DNA of 64,000 bases. Origin: Actinomycetes bacterium (lineage in GTDB: Bacteria; Actinomycetota; Acidimicrobiia; Spongiisociales; JAHEDJ01). Under the pieces are notes generated by a model, which saw only the letters and a program-made list of their open reading frames with translations, made no database searches and was not told the DNA's origin. Numbering within the stretch: position 1 is the stretch's first letter; each line of letters starts with the position of its first letter. Location of the stretch: contig JAHEDK010000007.1 of NCBI GenBank assembly GCA_024641245.1, forward strand, positions 1-64,000, written 5' to 3'. This document shows, piece after piece, positions 16,511 to 24,751 of this stretch. Both the position numbers and the translations under genes were made by a program.

Positions 16511-17965
16511 TCAACTGCCGGTGCGGGCCGCCAGGTCGTCAACCGTCAACGACCGCCAATCGCTCTGGACTGTGGGCCGAGCCAGCCAACCTTGCAGCAG
16601 GGCACGATCGATCGGGTCCGGCACAGAATCGACCCTAGCCTCCAACGTCGGAACTGCTCCCGGTCCGAGGTCGACGAGGTAGCCGACATCGAGATCGTTC
16701 CCCGCCGACGCGCGGTCAAGGTTCACATCTACGATCAGCGCGGCCGGATGGGCGAGGTTGAGGCCGACCGCGAGGACGAAGGCTGAAGCGACCGTCCCCA
16801 GCACGAAGTGTCCTCTCTTTCCTCTCAACACGGTGAAGGCAAGCCAGATCAACACGAAGCCCACCCAGAGGAGGAACGTAGTGGTGTAGACGCGCAACTG
16901 GGTGAGGCCGAACTCGTCTACGTACAACAGCATGCGACGTACGGCTGCCGTTCCGATTGCCAGCGTCAGAGCGATCAGCATGTGCGAAGCTGCCACGATT
17001 GGACGGCGGCGGGTGAGGTGCCGGGACGCCCAGTCGACGAGCAGGACCACACCGACGATCAAGGCGGCCACCGTCACGAGTTCGAAGAAACCTCTGCGGG
17101 CATACTCGGCAAAGGTGAGACCGGTTCTCGCCACGGTGTCCGCTCCGCCGAACAAGTAGGCAAACTGGATCGCGACGAATACTGAGAACATCACGTTCAT
17201 CGTCAAGAGAGGTATCAGAACAACGGGCGCCTGCAGGTTCATCTCAACCGGGGTTGCTGCGGTCGGCAGTCGTGGTTGGCGCAATCGGGCGATGGCGCCG
17301 AGGGTCAACCAGGCCACCACGCCGGCGGCGAGTAGGCGACCGGCCAGTTCTGGCAGATCCCCGGTCCATTGGAATAGCCGCTCGGTCAACCCCTCGAACA
17401 CTGCATCTGCAGAGGCGAGTAGGCCGCCGAATACCAGTACGAGAACGGCCGAGAGTCCGAGACCGATGATGACCGGCCCTGCCCGGTGCCGAGCTGCACG
17501 GGTGGTATCACCCGCTTCCGGCAATCCGGCTTTCAGGTAGCGCCGCGCTTCGACGAGCGGACCGAGCGTGTTGACCGTCATCTCTTCGAGAAGCGTTGAA
17601 ACGGTCCACCGGTGCAAGCCGGGTCGTCGTCGGAGTCCCATCGCGATCGAGACCAGCGAGACGAAAGCCACGACGTTGAGTGCCACGAGGGCCGGCAACT
17701 CTCGGACTGCGAGTAGGGCCGCCGGGACGGCGGCGGCCCCCAGGAGCAAGAGGATCTGGCGGTCGGCCTGCTTGCTCGCCATCCAGATCAGTGTGCCGAC
17801 GAATGACAGGAAGACAACGGACCATCCGAGCCCGGGTCCGACGTCGTGCGCGAGGGCTGCATAGATGACCCCGGTCAGCCCGGCAGCACCGAGAGCCCGA
17901 TAGATGAGCGGATCGGGCGGCGCAGTTGAATGGTCCGCCCGCGCGGCATCAGAGTGTTCAGGCAT
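16511..17965 (-). CDS. DUF4173-type multi-pass membrane protein
   Basis: Polytopic membrane protein of 484 residues with about ten hydrophobic helices. The stretch GLTFAEYARRGFFELVTVAAL is the hallmark I associate with DUF4173/DUF4153 proteins. The C-terminal 90 residues are soluble (NLDRASAGNDLDVGYLVDLG, then LARPTVQSDWRSLTVDDL). I start it at ATG 17965 (MPEHSDAARADHS); the track start adds 29 residues without support. The function of the family is unknown. It ends 50 bp before the inverted repeat at 16447-16497. Confidence 0.75.
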   Translation of the reverse strand: MPEHSDAARADHSTAPPDPLIYRALGAAGLTGVIYAALAHDVGPGLGWSVVFLSFVGTLIWMASKQADRQILLLLGAAAVPAALLAVRELPALVALNVVAFVSLVSIAMGLRRRPGLHRWTVSTLLEEMTVNTLGPLVEARRYLKAGLPEAGDTTRAARHRAGPVIIGLGLSAVLVLVFGGLLASADAVFEGLTERLFQWTGDLPELAGRLLAAGVVAWLTLGAIARLRQPRLPTAATPVEMNLQAPVVLIPLLTMNVMFSVFVAIQFAYLFGGADTVARTGLTFAEYARRGFFELVTVAALIVGVVLLVDWASRHLTRRRPIVAASHMLIALTLAIGTAAVRRMLLYVDEFGLTQLRVYTTTFLLWVGFVLIWLAFTVLRGKRGHFVLGTVASAFVLAVGLNLAHPAALIVDVNLDRASAGNDLDVGYLVDLGPGAVPTLEARVDSVPDPIDRALLQGWLARPTVQSDWRSLTVDDLAARTGS

Positions 17966-18017
17966 GAGGTTCAAACGGTGAGGCACCCGCTGCAGTTCCC
18001 GGAGCATCCGCTCGAGC

Positions 18018-18043
18018 GATGGGCCGCCCCCAGGCGGCCCATC
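18018..18043. terminator. perfect 11-bp hairpin downstream of the YgeW-like gene
   Basis: GATGGGCCGCC, a 4-base loop, then GGCGGCCCATC. It sits 38 bp past the stop of the minus-strand carbamoyltransferase gene and before the DUF4173 gene on the same strand. The stem is very stable, but no U-tract follows, so factor-independent termination is only suggested. Confidence 0.5.
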
Positions 18044-18045
18044 AG

Positions 18046-18078
18046 AACCCAAAACCTACAACCTAGAACCTACAACCT
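18046..18078. repeat. low-complexity spacer of ACCTACA/ACCTAGA words
   Basis: The spacer contains AACCTACAACCTAGAACCTA followed by a further CAACCT copy, a short imperfect direct repeat. Its strand-asymmetric, lower-G+C composition differs from the coding DNA around it. Similar wording appears near 52.67 and 62.8 kb. Confidence 0.5.
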
Positions 18079-18080
18079 CT

Positions 18081-19055
18081 TCACATCGTCAACGCCATCA
18101 CGGCTTTCTGCGCGTGCAGTCGGTTCTCGGCCTGGTCGTAGACGCGGCTCCAGCGACCGTCGATGACGGCGTCGGCTACCTCGACGTTGCGATCCGCCGG
18201 CAGCGGGTGCATGTAGATCGCGTCTTCGTCGGCCATCTCCATACGACGGGGGTCGACGATCCAGTCTGTGTAGTTCTCCGAGATCTTTGCCGACTCCTCA
18301 TGATCCGAGGTGGTCAGCATCGATCCCCACGCTTTGGCGTAGACGACATCGGCGCCGCGCATGCCCTCTTCGAAGTCCTCGATGATCTCGAAACTTCCGT
18401 GAGCTGCCCTAGCGTTGTCCTCGGCCTGAGCAATTATCTCCGGCATCAGCTTGAACTCCGGCGGCCGGGTGAGTCGGACATTGGCGCCGTAGCGGGTCAT
18501 CAGCAGGATGACGCTCTGAGGGACACTGATCGGCTTCTGATAGCTCGATGCGTACGCGTAGCTCATGTTGATCGTGAGCTTGCGAGGGTCGCCTTTCTGT
18601 TCGATGATCGTGAGCAGGTCGGCGAGGGCCTGGAACGGGTGGTACCAGTCGCATTGCATATTGAGGACCGGCGTTCGGCTGGCTTCGGCGACTGCCCGGA
18701 TGTACTGGTTACCGATCCCCCAGTCGACGTTGCGGATGGCGATACCGTCGTCGTAGCGGCCGAGGATCTCACCGATCTCCCGCCACGTGTCGCCGTGTCC
18801 GATTTGGGTGGTGGTGCTATCGAGGAACATGGCGTGCCCACCGAGTTGTGCCATGCCGGCCTCGAAGCTGGCCCTGGTCCTCGTGCTCGAGAAGAAGAAC
18901 AACATGGCGAGCACCTTGTTGTCCAGCAGCGCATGCTGCTCGCCGAGCGCACGGCGTCGCTTGAGGTCGAGCGCCACGTCGATGATCGTGTCTAGCTCGT
19001 CCTTGGTCCACTCCTGGGTGGTGATCATGTCTCGCCCGTGCAGATGGGTTTGCAT
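18081..19055 (-). CDS. ygeW: YgeW-like knotted carbamoyltransferase
   Basis: Transfers a carbamoyl group between phosphate and an amino or ureido substrate. The carbamoyl-phosphate site STRTR is intact (FFFSSTRTRASFEAGM). HPFQALADLLT supplies the HPxQ motif. The loop YQKPISVPQSVILLMTRYG matches E. coli YgeW (YGKPLSVPQ), which belongs to the knotted clade with acetylornithine carbamoyltransferase. The C-terminus has HPLPADRNVEVADAV and AENRLHAQKA. With 324 residues it is shorter than E. coli YgeW (about 396). AAAGGAG lies 5 bases before the ATG. It is downstream of the GntR gene on the same strand and near a carbamate kinase, so it probably runs in the catabolic direction, releasing carbamoyl phosphate from a ureide. 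Confidence 0.85.
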   Translation of the reverse strand: MQTHLHGRDMITTQEWTKDELDTIIDVALDLKRRRALGEQHALLDNKVLAMLFFFSSTRTRASFEAGMAQLGGHAMFLDSTTTQIGHGDTWREIGEILGRYDDGIAIRNVDWGIGNQYIRAVAEASRTPVLNMQCDWYHPFQALADLLTIIEQKGDPRKLTINMSYAYASSYQKPISVPQSVILLMTRYGANVRLTRPPEFKLMPEIIAQAEDNARAAHGSFEIIEDFEEGMRGADVVYAKAWGSMLTTSDHEESAKISENYTDWIVDPRRMEMADEDAIYMHPLPADRNVEVADAVIDGRWSRVYDQAENRLHAQKAVMALTM

Positions 19056-19074
19056 CGATGCTCCTTTGGTCTGG

Positions 19075-19806
19075 TCAGGCTCCGGCTTTTCGCCTAATCA
19101 GGCGAAAGCGGAGCAAATCGTCACGGAAGAATGAGGTCGATTGCACGACCGGTTCGTTTTCTTGATCGTATCCAACCTCTTCGAAACTGAGTGCAGGTGT
19201 CCGGCGCGGAATGCCGAGTTCGTCCGCTTCGTGGGAAGGCAGTGCGACGGGAACGATCTCAGAGAGGTAGTAGCTGAGGGGTCGGTTGCAGTACCGGTCG
19301 AGGAGGTCGTAGAGGGGGAGCGCTCCGGCCTTCCTCGTGATCTCGACTTTGATGTGCCGGGTCGGGATCCGGTTGTACGTGAGCACCACCGGACGGTCGT
19401 CTTCCAGGAAGACCTTCTCGACGACCAGTACCGCTTCGCCGGATTCGATACCTAGATCCTCCGCCAGGGATTCTGATGCGGGCCGTGTAGAGAGCCCGAC
19501 GACTCGCACAGATGGGGCATAGCCATGATCCTGGAGTACTTCCTCGTACGACCATATCTCCTCGAGGCGAGACTTGATCTGGAGGCCCGGCTGGTTGACG
19601 AAAGTCCCGGCTCCCTGCTTGCGATAGATCGACCCCTCGTTCTCAAGCCTGCTTAGTGCGTCTCGAATGGTGGTCCTGCTCACCCCGAGCTCAGCCGCAA
19701 GCTCGGTCTCCGACGGAATGCGACCCTCCTCGAACGCGCCGGAAACGATGCGCTCCTTGAGGTTCGCTTTCACCTGGTCGGTGAGTGATGGGCTTCGGGT
19801 GATCAT
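19075..19806 (-). CDS. GntR-family transcriptional regulator with UTRA domain
   Basis: 243 residues. The N-terminal winged helix reads GRIPSETELAAELGVSRTTIRDALSRLENEG, followed by the wing YRKQGAGTFV. The C-terminal UTRA ligand domain (about residues 85-235) puts it in the HutC subfamily, whose members usually repress and respond to a pathway metabolite. It lies 19 bp upstream of the YgeW-like gene on the same strand and is divergent from the second carbamoyltransferase. It is therefore the natural local regulator of both arms. The 138-bp divergent region contains a matching operator-like sequence. The effector is unknown; a ureide or purine intermediate would fit the context. Confidence 0.88.
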   Translation of the reverse strand: MITRSPSLTDQVKANLKERIVSGAFEEGRIPSETELAAELGVSRTTIRDALSRLENEGSIYRKQGAGTFVNQPGLQIKSRLEEIWSYEEVLQDHGYAPSVRVVGLSTRPASESLAEDLGIESGEAVLVVEKVFLEDDRPVVLTYNRIPTRHIKVEITRKAGALPLYDLLDRYCNRPLSYYLSEIVPVALPSHEADELGIPRRTPALSFEEVGYDQENEPVVQSTSFFRDDLLRFRLIRRKAGA

Positions 19807-19831
19807 CTGGGTAGCACGTCCGGTGATACTG

Positions 19832-19850
19832 TTGTATGATTGTATGACAA
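19832..19850. promoter_or_regulatory. GntR operator-like site in the divergent promoter region
   Basis: TTGTATGATTGTATGACAA contains two copies of TTGTATGA. The second belongs to the inverted repeat TTGT-ATG-ACAA, which fits the GT-N-AC core of GntR-family sites. It lies 26 bp from the GntR start codon and about 95 bp from the start of the plus-strand carbamoyltransferase. Confidence 0.5.
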
Positions 19851-19944
19851 ATCGTACAGGAGGCTACCCCGCCTGTCCAGCCCCATCCGGGCGCGACACG
19901 AGGAGCCTCGAGTAACCCGTACCGCTACACGAGGAGAACAGCAC

Positions 19945-20895
19945 ATGCGCAGCTTCGCCGGAAGGGACATCCTTTCGCTCAAGGGTTTCGAACGGAACGA
20001 GTTCGAACACATCTTCCAGATCGCCGATGAACTCGAACCGATCGCCAGGGAACGCCGCAACGTCGATCTGCTGGCCGAGAAGACGATGGTCACGGCTTTC
20101 TACCAGCCGTCGACGCGCACCCGCCTCGCCCACGAAGCAGCTATGCACCGCCTCGGGGGCCACGTCACCGGGTTTTCGGATGCCAAGATGACCCGCGCCG
20201 GCGACTTCTACCAGGAGTCGATCAAGGACACCGTGCACATGCTCGAGTACTACGGCGACGTGCTCGTCATGCGCCACTTTCAGCAAGGTGCTCCGCACGA
20301 AGCCGCCAGGTGGGCATCGATTCCGGTCATCAATGCCGGTGATGGATGGGGCGAACATCCCACCCAGGTCCTCACCGACCTCTACACAGTGCTGAACGAA
20401 AAAGGCACTATCGACGGTCTCACGTTCGTGGCCATCGGTGATCACCGGATGCGCACGATGCATTCACTCGGCTACGCGTTGTCGCAGTTCGATGCCGAGA
20501 TGGTGGTCCTCGCTCCGGAAGAGATGTCGCCGCTGCCTGAGTTCCTGGCCGAACTAGACGAGATGGGAACGAATTACCGGATCGTCGAGCATATCGACCA
20601 GGTGATTCACGAAGCGGACGTCATCTACATGGAACCCGTCGTTCAGCCCGACTACACCCAGTCGCGGCAGGAAAAGCAGGACGAGTACGGTCGGACGCCG
20701 GCCAACTACCAGATCACCAGAGAGGTCATGAAGCGGGCCAAGGGCGACTCGATCATCCTCCACTCGCTGCCCCGGATGGATGAGCTGTTGCCCGAGGTCG
20801 ACCAGCTCAAGCACGCCCGCTACTGGCAAGAGGCCTACAACGGGGTCGTGATGCGGATGGCGCTGATTGCGTCCGTGCTCGGAGTGATGGAGTAA
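19945..20895 (+). CDS. second carbamoyltransferase, aspartate-carbamoyltransferase-like paralogue
   Basis: 316 residues from ATG 19945, which follows GAGGAG; the track start is too long. The carbamoyl-phosphate loop is intact (YQPSTRTRLAHEAAM), and GEHPTQVLTDLYTV holds the HPTQ motif. The flexible substrate loop that reads SxKGExxxDT in true aspartate carbamoyltransferases is DAKMTRAGDFYQESIKDT here. The C-terminal loop is HSLPRMDELLPEVD instead of the usual HPLPRxDEI. These changes, and the position ahead of carbamate kinase, argue against pyrimidine synthesis and for a catabolic ureide substrate. The ATG of carbamate kinase overlaps its stop by one base, so the two are co-translated. The substrate is inferred, not seen. 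Confidence 0.8.
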   Translation: MRSFAGRDILSLKGFERNEFEHIFQIADELEPIARERRNVDLLAEKTMVTAFYQPSTRTRLAHEAAMHRLGGHVTGFSDAKMTRAGDFYQESIKDTVHMLEYYGDVLVMRHFQQGAPHEAARWASIPVINAGDGWGEHPTQVLTDLYTVLNEKGTIDGLTFVAIGDHRMRTMHSLGYALSQFDAEMVVLAPEEMSPLPEFLAELDEMGTNYRIVEHIDQVIHEADVIYMEPVVQPDYTQSRQEKQDEYGRTPANYQITREVMKRAKGDSIILHSLPRMDELLPEVDQLKHARYWQEAYNGVVMRMALIASVLGVME

Positions 20896-21839
20896 TGCCC
20901 AGAGTCGTCATTGCCATCGGCGGTAATTCGCTCATTGCCGACAAGGACCACCAGACGGTGGAGGATCAGTACAACGCGGCCGCCGAGACCGACCAGCACA
21001 TCGCCCAGCTCGTGAACGATGGTTGGGACGTCGCCATCTCTCACGGCAACGGTCCGCAGGTGGGGTTCATCATGCGGCGCTCCGAGCTGGCGCGTGGAGA
21101 ACTGCACGAGATCCCGATGGACGTTGCCGGAGCCGACACGCAGGGGGCGATCGGATATGCACTGCAGCAGAATCTGATCAACGACTTCCGGGCGATGGGG
21201 ATTCAGAAACCCGTCGTCACGGTTGTCACCCAGGTCGAGGTGAGCGCCACCGACCCGGCGATGCTCGACCCGTCCAAGCCGATCGGAACCTTTCTCGACG
21301 AAGACGAAGCCAAACGGCGTCGCGAGGAGGAAGGTTGGGCGATCAAGGAAGATGCGGGTCGCGGGTGGCGACGGGTGGTCGCCTCACCTCAGCCGCAGCG
21401 CATCGTCGAGATCGACGTGATCCGCCAGCTCATCGCCTCCGGTGTGGTGGTGATCTGCGTCGGTGGCGGTGGTATCCCGGTAGTCGCCGATGAGAGCGGC
21501 GACCTGCACGGCGTCGCGGCTGTGATCGATAAGGATCTCGCTTCGGCCTTGCTGGCGAACCTGATCGACGCCGACATGCTGCTGATCTCGACTGCGGTCG
21601 AGAAGGTTGCACTCAACTTCGGCACACCGGATCAACGCTGGGTCGACCGGTTGACGCTGTCAGAGGTCAAGACGTACCTCGAGGAGGGCGGCCACTTCGG
21701 CGAAGGGTCGATGGCTCCGAAGATGCGAGCCGTCGTGCAGTTCCTCGAGGGCGGTGGAAAAGAAGCTTTGATCACCAACCCGGCGAACCTCGAGCATGCC
21801 GTTGCCGGTGCAACAGGAACCCGTATCGTTCATGACTGA
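20895..21839 (+). CDS. arcC: carbamate kinase
   Basis: Converts carbamoyl phosphate and ADP to ATP, ammonia and CO2. It has 314 residues, the standard size. Family motifs are VVIAIGGNSLI at the N-terminus, ISHGNGPQVG near residue 50, VVICVGGGGIPV near residue 190 and FGEGSMAPKMRAVVQFLE near the C-terminus. It is downstream of and coupled to the ATCase-like gene (TAATG). It also overlaps the following PLP-enzyme gene by 8 bp. In E. coli the comparable gene in the purine cluster is yqeA. The layout makes it the ATP-yielding step for carbamoyl groups released by both carbamoyltransferases. Confidence 0.95.
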   Translation: MPRVVIAIGGNSLIADKDHQTVEDQYNAAAETDQHIAQLVNDGWDVAISHGNGPQVGFIMRRSELARGELHEIPMDVAGADTQGAIGYALQQNLINDFRAMGIQKPVVTVVTQVEVSATDPAMLDPSKPIGTFLDEDEAKRRREEEGWAIKEDAGRGWRRVVASPQPQRIVEIDVIRQLIASGVVVICVGGGGIPVVADESGDLHGVAAVIDKDLASALLANLIDADMLLISTAVEKVALNFGTPDQRWVDRLTLSEVKTYLEEGGHFGEGSMAPKMRAVVQFLEGGGKEALITNPANLEHAVAGATGTRIVHD

Positions 21840-23106
21840 CGGTCGTCTTGAGCAGGTCACAGGCCTCGTCTGCGTAATTTGCGAGCAGTCGTACCCGGCG
21901 GAAGAGGCCGGGTACGTCTGCCGCCAATGCGGCAATGAGGGCATCCTCGATGTTCGATACGACTACGAGCGGGTCGGATCGCGCCTCTCTAGGGAGTCAC
22001 TAGCCGATGACCGCGAGATGAGCATGTGGCGCTATCGGCCACTCATGCCGGTCGCAGCCGATGCGGAGGTTCCTCCGCTCACGGTCGGGTGGACTCCAAC
22101 TTACGACGCGCCCCGGCTGGCCGCCGCGCTGGGTCTGGCCGGGGTGTGGGTCAAGGATGAAGGCAGGCAGCCGACTGCCTCTCTCAAGGATCGCGCCAGT
22201 GCCATGGCGCTCGTCAAGGCGCGAGAGGTCGGCGCGGACGTCGTGACGACCGCCAGCACCGGCAATGCGGCCGCGGCGCTGAGCGGATTGTCGGCTTCGA
22301 TGGGTCAGAAGAACGTGATCTTCGTCCCCGAGTCCGCGCCACAAGCGAAGATTGCCCAGCTTCTCGCCTACGGATCGACCGTTGTCCTCGTCAAGGGGAA
22401 CTACGGGGATGCTTTCGATCTATGTATGGCCGCTTCGGCCGAATACGGGTGGTACAACCGCAACACGGGCTTCAACCCGTACATGACGGAAGGTAAGAAG
22501 ACGGCCGGTCTCGAGATACTCGAACAACTCGAGTGGAACGCACCCGACGCCATCTTTGTGAGTGTGGGTGATGGATCGATCATCGGCGGCCTACACAAGG
22601 CGATGAAGGATGCGCTGGCCCTCGGCTGGATCGATCACTCACCGCGCCTCTTCGGCATCCAGGCCGCCGGCAGCGACTACCTGGTGCAGGCGTTCGAAAA
22701 CAACGAAGACGTTCTCACCAAGGCGCCGATCTCCGCCGATACGCTGGCAGACTCGATCAGCGCCGACCTGCCGCGCGACCGGATCAAGGCGATGGCGGCC
22801 GTACGTGAAACCGGCGGCGCCTACCTGCGCGTCTCCGACGAAGCAATTCTGGCGGCGGTGCCGGTCCTGGCGCGCGGCTCGGGCGTGTTTGCCGAACCCG
22901 CCGGCGCGGCTGCGTATGCAGGTCTTGTTGTCGCCGCCAAGCGCGGACTCGTCGGCTCATCCGATCGGGTGGCCGTCCTCTCGACCGGCAGCGGGCTCAA
23001 GGACGTAGCTTCGGCGATGAAAGCAGTGATGGCCGCCGGCTCTGAGCCGATGGTGATCGAACCGACGCTCGCCGCATTGAAGGAAGCCCTTGCCACCAGG
23101 GGCTGA
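21832..23106 (+). CDS. threonine synthase-like PLP enzyme with N-terminal zinc ribbon
   Basis: Fold-type II PLP enzyme of 424 residues. A zinc ribbon opens the protein (CVIC at 14-17, CRQC near 32-35), as in some threonine synthases. The PLP lysine is in PTASLKDRASAMAL, where true threonine synthases read PTGSFKDRG. STGNAAAALSGL and VGDGSIIGGL provide cofactor-phosphate contacts. I start it at ATG 21832, inside the end of carbamate kinase; the track's start is 12 codons earlier. Its place between carbamate kinase and another PLP gene, far from any threonine pathway gene, suggests a beta-elimination on a diamino acid or related ureide product. That assignment is an inference. Ordinary threonine synthase is the alternative. 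Confidence 0.75.
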   Translation: MTDGRLEQVTGLVCVICEQSYPAEEAGYVCRQCGNEGILDVRYDYERVGSRLSRESLADDREMSMWRYRPLMPVAADAEVPPLTVGWTPTYDAPRLAAALGLAGVWVKDEGRQPTASLKDRASAMALVKAREVGADVVTTASTGNAAAALSGLSASMGQKNVIFVPESAPQAKIAQLLAYGSTVVLVKGNYGDAFDLCMAASAEYGWYNRNTGFNPYMTEGKKTAGLEILEQLEWNAPDAIFVSVGDGSIIGGLHKAMKDALALGWIDHSPRLFGIQAAGSDYLVQAFENNEDVLTKAPISADTLADSISADLPRDRIKAMAAVRETGGAYLRVSDEAILAAVPVLARGSGVFAEPAGAAAYAGLVVAAKRGLVGSSDRVAVLSTGSGLKDVASAMKAVMAAGSEPMVIEPTLAALKEALATRG

Positions 23107-24587
23107 TGACCAACCACGAAGGACTACGCATGATCGATCTCACCATCCACGAGGCAACCCTGGAATCGGCCGTTACCCAGGCCCATGAACGTTCGATTCG
23201 CATCCCGACCTTCAAGCAGATGCGCGATCCATCCTTGATCCCCGACTCGATCAAGCAAGAACTGACGTCGGTCGGCTTGTGGGATCTCGACCCTCGCAAC
23301 CTGTATCGGATCACCTGGCACAACGAGCCGACCCCGAGCGGTGGCGGATACGGGCCGGTCAACTATCTAGAGCTTCCCTCGGAACTGACCGGCACGCCGG
23401 CCAGGATTCTCCTCCTCGAAGGGAAGTGGTTCCCGACCGGTGCCCACAAAGTGGGAGCAGCCTTCGGATGCCTGGTACCCCGCCTGGTCACGGGCCAGTT
23501 CGATCCGGCTACTCAGAAAGCGGTCTGGCCCTCAACGGGCAACTACTGCCGGGGAGGCGCCTACGACTCGCATCTTCTGGCGTGCGAATCCGTCGCCATC
23601 CTTCCGGAGGGGATGAGCCGGGAGCGGTTCGACTGGTTGAGGACTGTGGCAGGCGAGATCATCGCCACGCCGGGGACGGAGTCGAACGTCAAGGAGATCT
23701 TCGACAAGTGCAACGAGCTGCGCGCCTCGGGTGAGGACCTGGTGATCTTCAACCAGTTCGACGAGTTCGGAAACTACCTGTGGCATTACGCCGTAACGGG
23801 CCCCGCCATGGTCGAGGTGCTCGAGGCAGCCATGCGGCCCGGAGACGAGTTCCGCGGTGTGACCCTGACCACCGGCTCGGCCGGCACGATCGCGTCGGGC
23901 GACTACCTCAAGCAGGTCTACCCCAACTCCAAGATCGCAGCAGGCGAAGCCGTCCAGTGCCCGACCATTCTCTACAACGGCTTCGGCGAGCATCGGATCG
24001 AGGGAATCGGCGACAAGCACATCCCCTGGATCCATAACGCCAAGAACACAGATATGGCGATCGGTTTGGATGATGAGGCGACGATTTCCCTGACTCGCTT
24101 GTTCAACGAACCGGCCGGAACCGCGTATCTGGCCGACCAGGGAGTGGCACCCGGTCTGATCGAAAAGCTGCCCCTGCTCGGGATTTCGGGAATCGGCAAC
24201 ATGCTCATGGCGATCAAGATGGCGAAGTACTACGAGATGGGCTCCCAGGATGTCATCGTCACGGTCGGGACCGACTCGATGGAGATGTACGGAAGCCGCT
24301 TGCGGGAACTGAACGAAGAGCGTGGTGAGTTCACCACACTCGACGCGGCCGCCGCCTACCATCGCTACCTGCTCGGGCAGGGAATCGACCATGTGCAGGA
24401 ACTCGGGTACTACGACCGCAAGCGGGTCCACAACTTGAAGTACTACACGTGGGTCGAACAGCAGGGCAAGACCTACGAGGAGATCCAGGCGCAGTGGTAC
24501 GACCCCGACTATTGGACGAACATCCAGTCGATGGTCGACCCGATCGATGACCTCATCGAAGCCTTCAACACCAGGGTTGACCTATAG
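23106..24587 (+). CDS. fold-type II PLP-dependent lyase/synthase of uncertain substrate
   Basis: 493 residues. TGAHKVGAAFGC resembles the cofactor-lysine motif of tryptophan synthase beta (TGAHK). PSTGNYCRGGAYDSHLLA and TLTTGSAGTIASGDYLKQ look like the substrate and phosphate loops of the cysteine synthase/TrpB superfamily. It is longer than cysteine synthase (about 310) and than TrpB (about 400), with a C-terminal extension rich in aromatic residues (KYYTWVEQQGKTYEE). The start overlaps the previous stop (TGATG), so it is the last gene of the carbamoyltransferase operon. It is not a recognisable YgeX (diaminopropionate ammonia-lyase). It may replace YgeX or work together with the zinc-ribbon PLP protein. 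Confidence 0.7.
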   Translation: MTNHEGLRMIDLTIHEATLESAVTQAHERSIRIPTFKQMRDPSLIPDSIKQELTSVGLWDLDPRNLYRITWHNEPTPSGGGYGPVNYLELPSELTGTPARILLLEGKWFPTGAHKVGAAFGCLVPRLVTGQFDPATQKAVWPSTGNYCRGGAYDSHLLACESVAILPEGMSRERFDWLRTVAGEIIATPGTESNVKEIFDKCNELRASGEDLVIFNQFDEFGNYLWHYAVTGPAMVEVLEAAMRPGDEFRGVTLTTGSAGTIASGDYLKQVYPNSKIAAGEAVQCPTILYNGFGEHRIEGIGDKHIPWIHNAKNTDMAIGLDDEATISLTRLFNEPAGTAYLADQGVAPGLIEKLPLLGISGIGNMLMAIKMAKYYEMGSQDVIVTVGTDSMEMYGSRLRELNEERGEFTTLDAAAAYHRYLLGQGIDHVQELGYYDRKRVHNLKYYTWVEQQGKTYEEIQAQWYDPDYWTNIQSMVDPIDDLIEAFNTRVDL

Positions 24588-24605
24588 CGACGGCCGATCC
24601 TGGCC

Positions 24606-24673
24606 GGCGCGATATTGAGGGTCAACACGCCCGGGATTTCGCGCCAAAGGTGACAGGGATCATCAGACGGGCG
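24606..24673. repeat. imperfect inverted repeat resembling the elements at 39.5 and 46.6 kb
   Basis: GGCGCGATAT and ATTTCGCGCC form one imperfect stem (24606-24645). CGCCCG and CGGGCG form a wider one (24628-24673). The core GGGATTTCGCGCCAAAGGTG resembles GGGATCACGCCAAATACGGT of the 39.5-kb element. It lies between the PLP operon and the substrate-binding protein gene, about 80 bp before the latter's start. Confidence 0.4.
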
Positions 24674-24751
24674 CACTGCTCCCTCGATCGCGCAACTGCG
24701 AGTCTTCCGGCCTAGTCTCACTTCGTAACTGGACCCGAGGGAAGGGTGTCT

